A stretch of 20,203 bases of DNA from the NCBI GenBank assembly GCA_964503475.1, contig CAZCZU010000043.1, forward strand, positions 1-20,203, given 5' to 3'. Of this stretch, positions 1 to 7,629 are shown one piece after another (the stretch's first letter is position 1; every line of letters begins with the position of its first letter). The stretch comes from CAZCZU01 sp964503475. Its GTDB lineage: Bacteria > Pseudomonadota > Zetaproteobacteria > Mariprofundales > Mariprofundaceae. A program made the position numbers and the translations under genes. The notes under the pieces are model-generated. The model did not search any database. It was not told where the DNA came from and saw only the letters and a program-made list of their open reading frames with translations.

Positions 1-40
1 GTGTCCCTTAATCAGAGTGTCCGTGAAAACCGGGTCGATT

Positions 41-80
41 CACAATACTTAATTCAGGGCTTTAGAGTCAGGTCTTGCAA
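41..80 (+). repeat. dispersed repeat unit, copy 1
   Basis: This stretch reads CACAATACTTAATTCAGG(G)C followed by TTTAGAGTCAGGTCTTGCA. It recurs almost unchanged at 318-359, with one G fewer. From memory, sequences of this kind are common around REP-associated Y1 transposase genes in proteobacteria, but no transposase is visible here. The surrounding 1-185 holds no supported gene. Confidence 0.6.
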
Positions 81-185
81 TCATGCATGTGTTTGCCTGC
101 AAGGCTGGCCCCATCGCTCCCAGTGGCCGGTTCCCCGGGCCAGTATAGGTGGTAAGATTCGCCCACTGCTACCGGGAGTGTGTTG

Positions 186-329
186 ATGAACGACGAAGCG
201 TTTGAAGAATTTCTGACATCTGCTCTGGATGAGCTTTCGAGCAAACAGGATCAGCTGGAAACAACGTATGGTTTCGGCTCGTTTGCCCGCTGGTCCTTTG
301 ATCACCAATTCCGGGGACACAATACTTAA
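186..329 (+). pseudogene. truncated duplicate of the DUF6882-like gene
   Basis: The first 40 or so codons are nearly the same as the start of the intact gene at 1002-1472 (MNDEAFEEFLTSALDEL, then GFGSFARWSFD). The similarity extends upstream of the ATG to about position 127, including the shared GGGAGTGTGTTGATG start region, so promoter-side DNA was copied as well. Homology stops abruptly at about 304, where the sequence becomes CAATTCCGGGGACACAATAC, the edge of the dispersed repeat, and a TAA follows at 327-329. Differences between the copies are mostly at third codon positions (AAA/AAG, CTG/CTC, TTC/TTT), so the copy is not very recent. It is best read as a 3'-truncated remnant of a duplication, cut by repeat insertion or recombination. 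Confidence 0.75.
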
Positions 330-395
330 TTCAGGCTTTAGAGTCAGGTCTTGCAGTGCAACAAAAGAGATCAGGGTCAGGTCTTGCAGTGCAAC
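318..395 (+). repeat. dispersed repeat unit, copies 2 and 3
   Basis: Two units lie side by side. Positions 318-362 repeat copy 1 (CACAATACTTAATTCAGGC, then GAGTCAGGTCTTGCAGTGCAAC). Positions 363-395 carry a variant beginning AAAAGAGATCAGGGTCAGG and ending in the same TCTTGCAGTGCAAC. The ATTCCGGGGACAC just before copy 2 marks the junction with the truncated gene copy. Related degenerate fragments occur at 921-940 and 1493-1524, so copies flank each small gene in this patch. Confidence 0.6.
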
Positions 396-446
396 AATGC
401 CTAGCTTACAAAGCTTGAGCCTCGAACTTCAACAAGGAGAATAACG

Positions 447-923
447 ATGCTTCGAGGACTGAAATTGGCGCATTTTGGTGGCTTGGCCATTTTTCTGGGA
501 AGCATTCTTACCTTCATTGTCATTTCCGCCCTTATCGAGAATGCCAGCCTGGAGAATATCGCATTTGGGCGAAAGATTATCAGCACGGACACCAGCGTCC
601 TGACACTTCCTGGCATGTGGGTGCTTGCCATTTCTGGCATCTGGATGGGTTATCAACGTTACGGCTTTAAGCAGCGGTTCTTTCAGATCAAGGTGCTGCT
701 CATTTCACTGGTTATTCTTAATGCCTATTTCTTCGTCGTGCCGGCGGTAAACACTGCGACTGAAATTGCCATTCGTTCTCTGGCCGAGGGCCAGCTCCTG
801 TCAGGCTACAAGGCTGCCTATATGCGTGAATCGATGTTTGGGGCCGTCAACGTTCTGCTTACAGTGACAGCAGCGGTTGTCGGAGTGTGGAAGATCGGTA
901 CAAAAAACTCTCCACACGGCTAA
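447..923 (+). CDS. small four-helix integral membrane protein (CopD/DUF2269-like)
   Basis: This 158-residue protein has four predicted hydrophobic segments, at about residues 12-30, 54-70, 80-100 and 133-150. The opening LKLAHFGGLAIFLGS resembles the LKxLHxxGxxxxxG start of DUF2269/CopD-type membrane proteins, whose conserved early histidine may bind metal or heme in that family. That assignment is from memory and is tentative. The start is well supported by AAGGAG at 435-440, six bases before the ATG. The gene lies between dispersed repeats and two copies of a DUF6882-like gene, so it sits in an accessory patch rather than an obvious operon. Expected location is the inner membrane; no substrate can be inferred. 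Confidence 0.7.
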   Translation: MLRGLKLAHFGGLAIFLGSILTFIVISALIENASLENIAFGRKIISTDTSVLTLPGMWVLAISGIWMGYQRYGFKQRFFQIKVLLISLVILNAYFFVVPAVNTATEIAIRSLAEGQLLSGYKAAYMRESMFGAVNVLLTVTAAVVGVWKIGTKNSPHG

Positions 924-1001
924 AAGATCAGGGACAGGCACCGGTTTCCCGGGCCTGCATAGATGGTAACATCCGCGCCCATTGTTGCCGGGAGTGTGTT
1001 G

Positions 1002-1472
1002 ATGAACGACGAAGCGTTTGAAGAATTTCTGACATCTGCTCTGGATGAGCTATGGAGCAAGCAGGATCACCTCGAAAAAGCGTATGGTTTTGGCTCGTTT
1101 GCCCGCTGGTCCTTTGACCAGGAGTCCGGGAAGCTGGAGATGTTCGATGCGGATGACAAAAAGGCGCTGGAAGCCGATGTGGTTGCCATTGGCAGCTATG
1201 CCAGTGATTCAAGCAGCTGGAAGTGGGCGTGGAGCAATGAGTCATTGCTGCCGGCACAGCGCGCAAAGGCGGAGTCTTTCAAGGTGCTGGGAGAGCTGAC
1301 CGGTATCGGCTTATTCACCGAGGAGGCGGCTTTCTCCGTCGAAGACGAGAACATGGCCTGGGAACTGGCGGCGATGTGTATCAGGCACCTTGGCGCCATG
1401 GGAGTCTACAAGGCACCTTCATCTTCAGGGCCGTTGAGTACCTTCCTGGCGATTACAGCTGTTCGCCATTGA
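1002..1472 (+). CDS. DUF6882-like protein of unknown function
   Basis: This is a 156-residue soluble protein with no signal peptide or membrane segment. The start at 1002 is chosen over an in-frame ATG at 963 because the duplicated copy at 186 is conserved from this ATG, and GGGAG precedes it at 990-994. Visible features are a Trp/Ser-rich core (SSSWKWAWSNESLLP, about residues 68-82) and an acidic N-terminal half. The W-x-WAW-N pattern is typical of DUF6882 proteins as I remember the family; their function is not known. The last 20 or so residues are less family-like, so a late frameshift cannot be excluded. A repeat fragment follows at 1493. No partner gene is evident beyond the truncated duplicate upstream. 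Confidence 0.65.
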   Translation: MNDEAFEEFLTSALDELWSKQDHLEKAYGFGSFARWSFDQESGKLEMFDADDKKALEADVVAIGSYASDSSSWKWAWSNESLLPAQRAKAESFKVLGELTGIGLFTEEAAFSVEDENMAWELAAMCIRHLGAMGVYKAPSSSGPLSTFLAITAVRH

Positions 1473-1492
1473 TCGGATGCCGGGAGGCTTTT

Positions 1493-1524
1493 ACAAGAGA
1501 TCAGGCTCAGGCCTTACAATGCAA
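1493..1524 (+). repeat. degenerate dispersed repeat unit, copy 4
   Basis: ACAAGAGATCAGGCTCAGG followed by CCTTACAATGCAA is a decayed form of the unit at 363-395. It lies just after the DUF6882-like gene. The rest of the 1473-1714 gap shows no supported gene. Confidence 0.45.
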
Positions 1525-1714
1525 GACTTTGTATCTCGCTAACGCCTCATTTCGGGGGATGCCCGCTGTTCTGATTGGATGCATCCGTACCATTCGACAG
1601 ACTGCCATTCGATTATCAGTTGAAATCGGGCCATGGCCTGTAACCATATAACCGTCCGGAAGGATATGCTGCCGCTCGATTCGATATCTGTAACTGCGAG
1701 GGAAAAAGCCAGTA

Positions 1715-2602
1715 ATGAAGAAGGTTTACGTAAAGCTTAAAACACATGGAATAGGCCGGGTGCTGAAAGATGCATATCGCCGTGCTTTTCCTGTACGGCT
1801 CGCATTCTACCCGCAGTGCAAATCCTCTTTTCAATCCCGCATCGGTCTCGAGATCGGGGGGCCGAGCGACATCTTCGGACGCCGCGGCTACATCCCTGCC
1901 TATCAGGTGGCCGCCAGGATCGACAACTGCAACTTCGGCAGTGATACGGTCTGGAAAGAGGATATCACCGAAGGAAATACCTTCGTTTTCAAAAAAGGAA
2001 AGGCACCGGGGCGCCAGTATATTGCCGAGGCGAGCGATCTGAGCGGTATCGAGGATGCCTCGTACGATTTTCTCCTCTCATCGCACTGTATCGAGCATAT
2101 GGCGAATCCTTTAAAAGGACTTGCAGAGTGGATTCGCGTGCTCAAGCAGGATGGTCTGCTTGTGCTCGTTGTGCCGCACAAGGACGGCACGTTCGATCAT
2201 CGCCGGCCGGTCACCACGCTGGAGCATCTGATCCAGGATTTTGACAACCAAACCGACGAAGGCGACCTGACCCATCTTGAGGAGATCCTCAAGCTTCATG
2301 ACCTGAGCATGGACCCCGGTGGTGGCGACTTCGAGTTCTTCCAGGAGCGCTCAAAGCGGAACATCGAAAACAGGTGCCTGCATCAGCATGTTTTCGATAC
2401 GCGCCTGGCCGTTGAAGCGGTGAATTATATGGGGCTCCAGATACGCGCGGTCGAGCTTTTCAATCCTTATCACATTATCATCATTGCCCAAAAGAGGGGG
2501 CAGGATCAGGCCATCGATAACGACAAATTCAGGGGGATCAACGAAGCTCCCTGCTGGCAGAGTCCTTTCCCGTCGGATCAGGCGATCATCCCCAAGGCAT
2601 AA
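1715..2602 (+). CDS. SAM-dependent methyltransferase (type 11 fold)
   Basis: This 295-residue cytoplasmic protein has class I methyltransferase features. A glycine-rich SAM-binding motif appears as GLEIGGPSDIFG (about residues 44-55). An acidic segment with DASYDFLLSSHCIEHMANP (about 112-130) corresponds to the motif that precedes strand 4, and the following GLAEWIRVLKQDGLLVLVVP is the usual strand 5 region. The substrate cannot be read from the sequence. Similar proteins occur in glycan or lipopolysaccharide loci, but no such genes are nearby. GAGGGAAAAA lies about ten bases before the ATG. The TAA stop overlaps the left arm of the matS palindrome, and the MatP-like gene starts 36 bases later, so the two could be co-transcribed. 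Confidence 0.8.
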   Translation: MKKVYVKLKTHGIGRVLKDAYRRAFPVRLAFYPQCKSSFQSRIGLEIGGPSDIFGRRGYIPAYQVAARIDNCNFGSDTVWKEDITEGNTFVFKKGKAPGRQYIAEASDLSGIEDASYDFLLSSHCIEHMANPLKGLAEWIRVLKQDGLLVLVVPHKDGTFDHRRPVTTLEHLIQDFDNQTDEGDLTHLEEILKLHDLSMDPGGGDFEFFQERSKRNIENRCLHQHVFDTRLAVEAVNYMGLQIRAVELFNPYHIIIIAQKRGQDQAIDNDKFRGINEAPCWQSPFPSDQAIIPKA

Positions 2603-2620
2603 CGTGACAGTGTCACGTTA
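2600..2620. promoter_or_regulatory. matS site upstream of the matP-like gene
   Basis: AACGTGACAGTGTCACGTT, extended by one T/A pair, is a perfect 9-3-9 palindrome. Its 13-base core at 2604-2616 is GTGACAGTGTCAC, which fits the E. coli matS consensus GTGACRNYGTCAC exactly (A, G, T at the three variable positions). It lies between the methyltransferase stop codon and the MatP-like start codon, 18 bases before the ATG. It is therefore placed to act both as a terminus-marking site and as an autoregulatory operator; the autoregulation is inference. Confidence 0.85.
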
Positions 2621-2638
2621 ATCGGCTGGAATCGGGGC

Positions 2639-3064
2639 ATGGCACGCAACAAGTACACCATCACCCGCAGCGATCACTGGTTCGCCCGTCGCTGGATCGA
2701 GGGCAAGCTCGAAAACCCCACCTGGCTGGGGGAAGAGGCGACCTATGCTGCCCAGCAGACCCTGAGCGGGCTCGATTACGATGCGGATCAGCTCAACGGC
2801 TGGTGCGAACAGTGGTTTGCCACCCGCGAATGGACCCAGATGAAGAATGCCATCCGTGCCGCACGCAGGCGGGCCAACGATCCGGCAGTGAAAACCGTTA
2901 CCTTGTCACAAAATGCATGGTTCATTCTCAGCCGGTTGGCCGAGAAAGAGGGGTGCACGATGTCGGAGATCATTGAGCGGCATCTGGGGCATGTGCCGGC
3001 CGGCGGCGATGCACCGGCCGGGCATGAGATTGTCGATAGTGGATTCCCGCCTGCGCGGGAATGA
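2639..3064 (+). CDS. matP: MatP-like terminus macrodomain DNA-binding protein
   Basis: This 141-residue protein aligns by eye with E. coli MatP (150 residues) through the four-helix-bundle and ribbon-helix-helix regions. LNGWCEQWF (residues 52-60) matches the VNGWIDKHM stretch, MKNAIRAARRR (68-78) matches MKQTIRARRKR, and KTVTLSQNAWFILSRLAEKEG (85-105) with SEII (109-112) matches the strand-helix-helix DNA-binding part. MatP binds matS sites and compacts the Ter region of the chromosome. A perfect matS core sits directly upstream, which independently supports the call. From about residue 117 the similarity ends. The tail is Gly/Pro/Ala-rich and its last codons lie inside a hairpin repeat, so the C-terminal coiled coil that in E. 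coli gives tetramers and ZapB contact is absent. The ribosome-binding site is weak (GGAATCGGGG). Confidence 0.8.
   Translation: MARNKYTITRSDHWFARRWIEGKLENPTWLGEEATYAAQQTLSGLDYDADQLNGWCEQWFATREWTQMKNAIRAARRRANDPAVKTVTLSQNAWFILSRLAEKEGCTMSEIIERHLGHVPAGGDAPAGHEIVDSGFPPARE
3043..3062. terminator. hairpin ATTCCCGC-CTGC-GCGGGAAT, likely bidirectional terminator
   Basis: A perfect 8-base stem with a four-base loop covers the last matP-like codons, and the TGA stop begins at its last base. It lies between convergent genes, since the DUF3467 gene ends at 3071 on the other strand. GGATTCCCGC...GCGGGAATGAC hairpins are widely dispersed in proteobacterial genomes, so it may be a mobile-type repeat that also altered the protein's C-terminus. 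There is no clear U-tract. Confidence 0.5.
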
Positions 3065-3070
3065 CAGCGA

Positions 3071-3373
3071 TTAGTGGCGGATGCCGCCTTCGGGCGTGCC
3101 GGTCACCGGGCTGACATATTCAAGCTCGCCATACTGCTCTTCATATTTGGCGATGTTCTCCTGCAGCGCCAGCATCAGTCGCTTGGCGTGGGTGGGGGAG
3201 ATCAGCACACGCGCATTGACCACGCCGATCGGTGGGGTGGCCAGGATGTAGTCCATGACGAACTCCTCGCGGGTGTGCGAGATAATCGTTTCGTTGGCGT
3301 AAGCTCCGCGCTGCACCTCGGGCGGCATCTGAAGCTGCATCTGGGGTTCGTTGTCCTGATTGTGATCGCTCAT
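3071..3373 (-). CDS. DUF3467 family protein
   Basis: This 100-residue acidic, Gln/Glu-rich protein has the family's typical pattern: YANETIISHTREEFVMDYIL (about residues 25-44), then RVLISPTHAKRLMLALQENI (about 55-74) and KYEEQYGELE. The family is recognised by the S/TPxHAKRLxxALxxNxxxYE motif. Its function is unknown, although members are widespread in bacteria. The ATG overlaps the TGA of mazG as ATGA, so the two are translationally coupled and very probably one operon. No signal peptide or membrane segment is present. Confidence 0.85.
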   Translation of the reverse strand: MSDHNQDNEPQMQLQMPPEVQRGAYANETIISHTREEFVMDYILATPPIGVVNARVLISPTHAKRLMLALQENIAKYEEQYGELEYVSPVTGTPEGGIRH

Positions 3374-4170
3374 TCGTTGGCTTCCTTTGCTTTTGTAATC
3401 TGTTGTTTTGCTTGCTGATATAGCACTTCGAGCTCATCGAGGCTTAGCCCCGAGAGATCGATGTTTCTCTCCTCACCCAGTGTCTCCATACGGCGGAAAC
3501 GGCGGCCGAATTTGCGGTTGGTACGCATCAGGGCCAGCTCCGCATCGATGCCGAGTTTGCGGCCGAGATTGACCAGCGTGAACAGTACGTCGCCGAACTC
3601 ATCCTCGATGCGGCTCGCCTCGGCATGGGCGGCAAGCTCCGTATCGAGCTCATCCAGCTCCTCGCGCATCTTGGCCATCACATCGTTCGCCTGCTGCCAG
3701 TCGAAACCGACCCTGGCGGCGCGTTTCTGCTGCTTCTGGGCGTAGGCCAGGGCCGGCAGCGGCGGGATGCCGTCCATCAGGCTGGTGCGCTCCGTGTGTT
3801 CGGCTGCTTTCAGCTCCTCCCACTGGCTGGAGAGGTCGTTCGTCTGCCGCTCCTCGAAGACATGCGGATGACGGTAGATCATCTTGTCGACCACCGTTTC
3901 GGCGATGTCGTGCAGCGTGAACTCTCCCTGCTCCTTGGCGATACGGGCATAGAAGACGATCTGCAGCAACAGATCGCCCAGCTCCACCTTCAGCGCCTGC
4001 CAGTCACCATCGTCGATCGCCTCCAGCACTTCGTGCACCTCTTCGAGCGTGTAGGTACGCAACGAGGCCAGCGTCTGCTTCTGGTCCCACGGGCACTCCT
4101 CGCGCAGCACATCCATGAGCGTTTCCAACCTGTCGATGGCATGGACAATTTCGTGAATTCTGTCTTTCAT
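3370..4170 (-). CDS. mazG: nucleoside triphosphate pyrophosphohydrolase MazG
   Basis: MazG hydrolyses NTPs and dNTPs to monophosphates and pyrophosphate, a house-cleaning activity that in E. coli also affects ppGpp-linked stress responses. With the start at 4170 the protein has 266 residues, close to the roughly 263 of E. coli MazG, and opens with the family-like IDRLETLMDVLREECPWDQKQT. Upstream in-frame ATGs at 4191 and 4242 would add only non-conserved sequence. The metal-binding pattern EExxE (residues 43-47) followed by ELGD (63-66) is visible in the first domain. A second MazG domain follows with KxxRVGFDW and EIEDEFGDVLFTLVN-type motifs (here RIEDEFGDVLFTLVNLGRK). The last codons overlap the DUF3467 start. 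Confidence 0.93.
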   Translation of the reverse strand: MKDRIHEIVHAIDRLETLMDVLREECPWDQKQTLASLRTYTLEEVHEVLEAIDDGDWQALKVELGDLLLQIVFYARIAKEQGEFTLHDIAETVVDKMIYRHPHVFEERQTNDLSSQWEELKAAEHTERTSLMDGIPPLPALAYAQKQQKRAARVGFDWQQANDVMAKMREELDELDTELAAHAEASRIEDEFGDVLFTLVNLGRKLGIDAELALMRTNRKFGRRFRRMETLGEERNIDLSGLSLDELEVLYQQAKQQITKAKEANE

Positions 4171-4332
4171 ACGGTTGCTCGCTTTCCGCATCTGTCGTGG
4201 CCGGCCATGCGGGGGATCGGGTGCTGTGCTCAAGGGCTGCACAGGCGCAATTGCACCATGCCCGCCCCCCGCACGTAAAGGAGTGTAAAGTTCATTTGCT
4301 ATGACCGCCTATTTTGTTAGCAAGGAGCGACG

Positions 4333-5730
4333 ATGAAAGCGGTTGCAGCGGTTGCGATGGCAATCTTATGGCTGACACTGCCGGCGTATGCCGGCGGGCT
4401 TGATGATCCTTTCGCTACCGGCGGGGCGGTTGTCGCTTCACCGCAGGATGCCGGTATCTGCAATGTATCGACCGAAGGACGGGCGCTGACGCTGGCCGAT
4501 GTGGTGCAGATCAGCCTGTGTAACAACCCGCAGACGCGTGCGGCCTGGGCCACGGCCCGTGTGCGTGCCGCCCAGTTGGGGAGTAGCCAGGCCTCGCTGC
4601 TACCCAGCCTGAGCGTGCAGGGGAGTGCCACCCATGGCGCCAGTGCCACGGCTGGTGCCCATAGTGTGAGCAATAGCCAGAGTGCGACGCTTTCGGCCAG
4701 TTACCTGCTCTACGATTTCGGCGGCCGCAGTGCCGGTATCGACAATGCCCGCGCACTTCTGGCCGCTGCCAATGCCAGCGGCGATGCCACGCTGCAGAGC
4801 GTATTTCTTTCCGCCGCCCAGGCCTATTTCTCGCTGATGTCCGCGAAGGCGACGGTGGCGGCGAGCCGTGCCAGCGAGGCGACAGCGCGTGAGAGCCTCG
4901 ATGCGGCCGAGACGCGCTACAGGATCGGGGCCGCGACACCTGCAGACAGGCTGCAGGCCAAAACGGCGCTGTCACAGGCCAGGCTCACCCGTATCCAGGC
5001 GGAGGGGACGATGCAGAGTGCATTCGGCACACTGGCCAATGCCATGGGTATTGATCCGACCACGGACCTTAGCTTTGCCCCGCCGCCTGCGGCACGCCCG
5101 GAAATCCGCCTGGAGAAGGGGGTCGGCAGACTGATCGCCATGGCGCGCGAGAAGCGCCCCGACCTGGTGGCGGCCGAGGCGCAGGTGCGCGCTGCCCGTG
5201 CCTCCATTGATGCGGCCAGGGCCACCGGCCGGCCGAGTATCACGCTCAATGGCAGTGCCACGCAGGGACGCAGTGCAGCGGCCGGCGGCACTTATGCCGA
5301 TACGCGCAACTCCAGCGTCACCCTCAACCTCAATTTTCCCATCTTTACCGGCTTTTCCACCCAGTATCAGACGCGTGCGGCCGAAGCGCAGCTGGAGAAC
5401 AGCGAAGCCAGTCGCGATCTGCTGAACCGGCAGGTATCGCTGCAGGTGTGGCAGGCCTACCAGAACCTGCGCACCCAGGGGCAGGCGCTGCGTACGGCCG
5501 ATGACCTGCTCGCCTCGGCCACCGAGTCGGAGGAGCTGAGCCTCGGCCGCTATCGCGCCGGTGTCGGTACGATCATCGACCTGCTGACGGCCCAGAGTGC
5601 CCTGGCCAGTGCCCGCCAGCAGCATGTTTCCGCCCTCTACAACTGGCACGCGGCCCGTTTTGCCCTGGCCCAGGCCATCGGGGCACTCGATCTTACCGCC
5701 CTGCAGCAGGTGCGCGATTCGGAGCAATGA
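4333..5730 (+). CDS. TolC-like outer membrane efflux protein
   Basis: This 465-residue protein has a signal peptide (MKAVAAVAMAILWLTLPAYA, cleaved about residue 20), so it is exported. The mature part has two copies of the outer membrane efflux protein repeat: an N-terminal one starting at LADVVQISLCNNPQTRAAW and a second starting at GVGRLIAMAREKRPDLVAAEAQVRAARASIDAARA. Both are rich in Ala/Gln coiled-coil helices, as in TolC. TolC-family trimers form the outer membrane duct of tripartite pumps. It is the first of four genes with overlapping ends, followed by adaptor, ATPase and permease, and is the outer membrane component of that exporter. AAGGAG at 4321-4326 gives a good start. The 4171-4332 gap holds the divergent promoters, which I could not locate confidently. 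Confidence 0.92.
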   Translation: MKAVAAVAMAILWLTLPAYAGGLDDPFATGGAVVASPQDAGICNVSTEGRALTLADVVQISLCNNPQTRAAWATARVRAAQLGSSQASLLPSLSVQGSATHGASATAGAHSVSNSQSATLSASYLLYDFGGRSAGIDNARALLAAANASGDATLQSVFLSAAQAYFSLMSAKATVAASRASEATARESLDAAETRYRIGAATPADRLQAKTALSQARLTRIQAEGTMQSAFGTLANAMGIDPTTDLSFAPPPAARPEIRLEKGVGRLIAMAREKRPDLVAAEAQVRAARASIDAARATGRPSITLNGSATQGRSAAAGGTYADTRNSSVTLNLNFPIFTGFSTQYQTRAAEAQLENSEASRDLLNRQVSLQVWQAYQNLRTQGQALRTADDLLASATESEELSLGRYRAGVGTIIDLLTAQSALASARQQHVSALYNWHAARFALAQAIGALDLTALQQVRDSEQ

Positions 5731-6908
5731 GCATGGACTGGAGACATATCATCACCTGGAAGATCGGCATTGCGACCGCCGCGGCCTTAGCCGTTGGGGG
5801 TGGCGGCTATTACGCTCTCGGGCCAAAAAATGTCGCGCCGGACAAACGCTATGTCACGGCGGAGGTGGCGCAGGGGAGTCTGGTGCAGACGGTAGCGGCC
5901 AACGGCACCCTCAATCCCGTTACCCTGGTCAATGTCGGCACCCAGGTCTCCGGCGTGGTGCGATCGATCCATGCCGACTTCAATGACAAGGTCGAGAAGG
6001 GGCAGGTGCTGCTCAGGCTCGATCCCTCGCTGACCGAGGCCCAGCTGGCCCAGTCGGAGGCCGCACTCGCCTCGGCCCGAGCCTCGCTGGATCTGGCACG
6101 GGCCAACCTGAAGCGTTCGCGGGAGCTGTTTCAAAAGGAGTATGTCAGCCGTCAGGATCTCGACACCTCCATTCAGGCCGAGAAGTCGGCCGCAGCCCAA
6201 CTGGCCCAGGCCGCCGCACAGGTAAAACGGGACCGGGTCAACCTCGGCTATACGGTGATCCGTTCGCCCGTCTCCGGGGTGGTGGTGTCGCGCGAAGTCG
6301 ATGTCGGCCAGACGGTGGCGGCCTCGTTCCAGACACCGACGCTGTTCAGAATCGCCCAGGACCTGACCCGCATGCAGATCGACTCCAGCTTCGCCGAGGC
6401 CGATATCGGCGGTATCAAGGTGGGGCAGGCGGCGACCTTCACCGTCGATGCCTATCCGGGGCGCGAGTTTGCCGGCACGGTACGCCAGGTGCGCCTGAAC
6501 CCGACCACGCAGCAGAATGTGGTCACCTACAATGTCGTCATCGACGTCAGCAATGCCGACGGCACGCTGCTGCCGGGCATGACCGCCTATGTGAATGTGA
6601 TTACCGCCCGCCTGCAAAAGGTGCTGAAGGTGCCCAATGCGGCCCTGCGCTTCCGTCCGGGTACCGATGCCGTGATCGAACAGGCAAACGCCCCGGAGCC
6701 GAAGGCTGTGGAAGGGAGCCTGCGCGGCACCGTTTACAAGCTGGGCCGGGAGGGGCTGGTGCCGGTGCGCCTGCGCCTGGGCGCTTCGGATAACGACAGT
6801 ACCGAGGTGCTGGCCGGGGCCCTGACCGCCGGGGAGCAGGTGGTGGTCGATACGGCCACGGATGGCGCGGCAAATAACGGCCGTTCGCCGCGGGTCAGGA
6901 TTCACTAG
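5727..6908 (+). CDS. macA: MacA-like periplasmic adaptor (membrane fusion protein)
   Basis: This 393-residue adaptor has an N-terminal membrane anchor (about residues 10-30), then a biotinyl-lipoyl-like half (VAQGSLVQTVAANGTLNP, VNVGTQVSGVVRSIHADFNDKVEKGQVLLRLD). A long alpha-helical hairpin follows (about 105-165). The second lipoyl half contains YTVIRSPVSGVVVSREVDVGQTV, and beta-barrel segments come after it (PGREFAGTVRQVRLNPTTQQNVVTYNV). This is the architecture of MacA-type adaptors, which link an inner membrane ABC exporter to a TolC duct. The start overlaps the TolC-like stop as ATGA, indicating coupled translation. The substrate (macrolide, peptide or siderophore-type molecules in known systems) cannot be deduced. 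Confidence 0.9.
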   Translation: MSMDWRHIITWKIGIATAAALAVGGGGYYALGPKNVAPDKRYVTAEVAQGSLVQTVAANGTLNPVTLVNVGTQVSGVVRSIHADFNDKVEKGQVLLRLDPSLTEAQLAQSEAALASARASLDLARANLKRSRELFQKEYVSRQDLDTSIQAEKSAAAQLAQAAAQVKRDRVNLGYTVIRSPVSGVVVSREVDVGQTVAASFQTPTLFRIAQDLTRMQIDSSFAEADIGGIKVGQAATFTVDAYPGREFAGTVRQVRLNPTTQQNVVTYNVVIDVSNADGTLLPGMTAYVNVITARLQKVLKVPNAALRFRPGTDAVIEQANAPEPKAVEGSLRGTVYKLGREGLVPVRLRLGASDNDSTEVLAGALTAGEQVVVDTATDGAANNGRSPRVRIH

Positions 6909-6912
6909 TCGC

Positions 6913-7629
6913 ATGAATGAGCCACTGCTGCAACTGCAGACGCTGGAGAAGGCGTATACGACCGATGCCGGTCCGGTGCCGGTACTCAAGGGGCTGGAGC
7001 TAACGATTGCGGAGGGGGAGTTCGTCGCCATTATGGGGCCGTCTGGCTCCGGCAAATCGACCCTGATGAATATCCTCGGCTGCCTCGATGTCCCCAGCGC
7101 CGGCCGCTACCTGCTCGACGGTCGCGATGTCGGCAGCCTCGATGACGATGAACTGGCGCACCTTCGCAGCGAGGTGATCGGCTTCGTATTCCAGGGATTC
7201 AACCTGTTGTCGCGTGCCTCTCTGGTGGCCAATGTGGCCCTGCCGCTGGTCTACCAGCGCGTGCCACGCCATGCGCGCCAAGCGCGGGCCGCCGCGATGC
7301 TCGAGCGTGTGGGCTTAAGCGAGTGGCTTTCGTCCCTGCCGCCGCGCATCTCCGGCGGCCAGCAGCAGCGGGTGGCCATTGCCCGGGCGCTGGTCACCGA
7401 GCCGCGCCTGATTCTGGCCGACGAGCCGACCGGCAATCTCGATACGCGTACCGGCCGCGACATCATGCAGCTTTTCCAGCAGATCAACCGCGAAGCCGGC
7501 ATGACGCTGGTGCTGGTCACCCACGATCACAATGTGGCGAGCTACGCTTCAAGGCTGGTCTACCTGCTCGATGGGCGCATCCATTACGATGGGCCGGTCG
7601 CGGAGTTCCGCGAGGAGGAGGTGGCATGA
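6913..7629 (+). CDS. MacB/LolD-type ABC transporter ATPase
   Basis: This 238-residue nucleotide-binding protein has Walker A GPSGSGKST (about residues 40-48), the Q-loop in FVFQGFNLLSRASL, the signature SGGQQQRVAIARAL, Walker B LILADEPTGNLD and the switch histidine in LVLVTHD. This set is typical of the MacB/LolD branch, which powers mechanotransmission exporters. The ATG at 6913 is chosen because it begins the conserved region and lies just after the adaptor stop; the upstream in-frame ATG at 6862 lies inside the adaptor gene. The stop overlaps the permease start as ATGA. Here ATPase and permease are separate genes, unlike the fused E. coli MacB. Confidence 0.92.
   Translation: MNEPLLQLQTLEKAYTTDAGPVPVLKGLELTIAEGEFVAIMGPSGSGKSTLMNILGCLDVPSAGRYLLDGRDVGSLDDDELAHLRSEVIGFVFQGFNLLSRASLVANVALPLVYQRVPRHARQARAAAMLERVGLSEWLSSLPPRISGGQQQRVAIARALVTEPRLILADEPTGNLDTRTGRDIMQLFQQINREAGMTLVLVTHDHNVASYASRLVYLLDGRIHYDGPVAEFREEEVA

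Noticed and set aside
1..186. A 61-codon open frame at the left edge
   Set aside because: It runs through repeat sequence and the upstream part of the duplicated segment, has no ribosome-binding site in view and no family features.
5787..7055. A 422-codon minus-strand open frame
   Set aside because: It is opposite the MacA-like and ABC ATPase genes, which have firm family motifs. The antisense translation is low-complexity and resembles nothing known.
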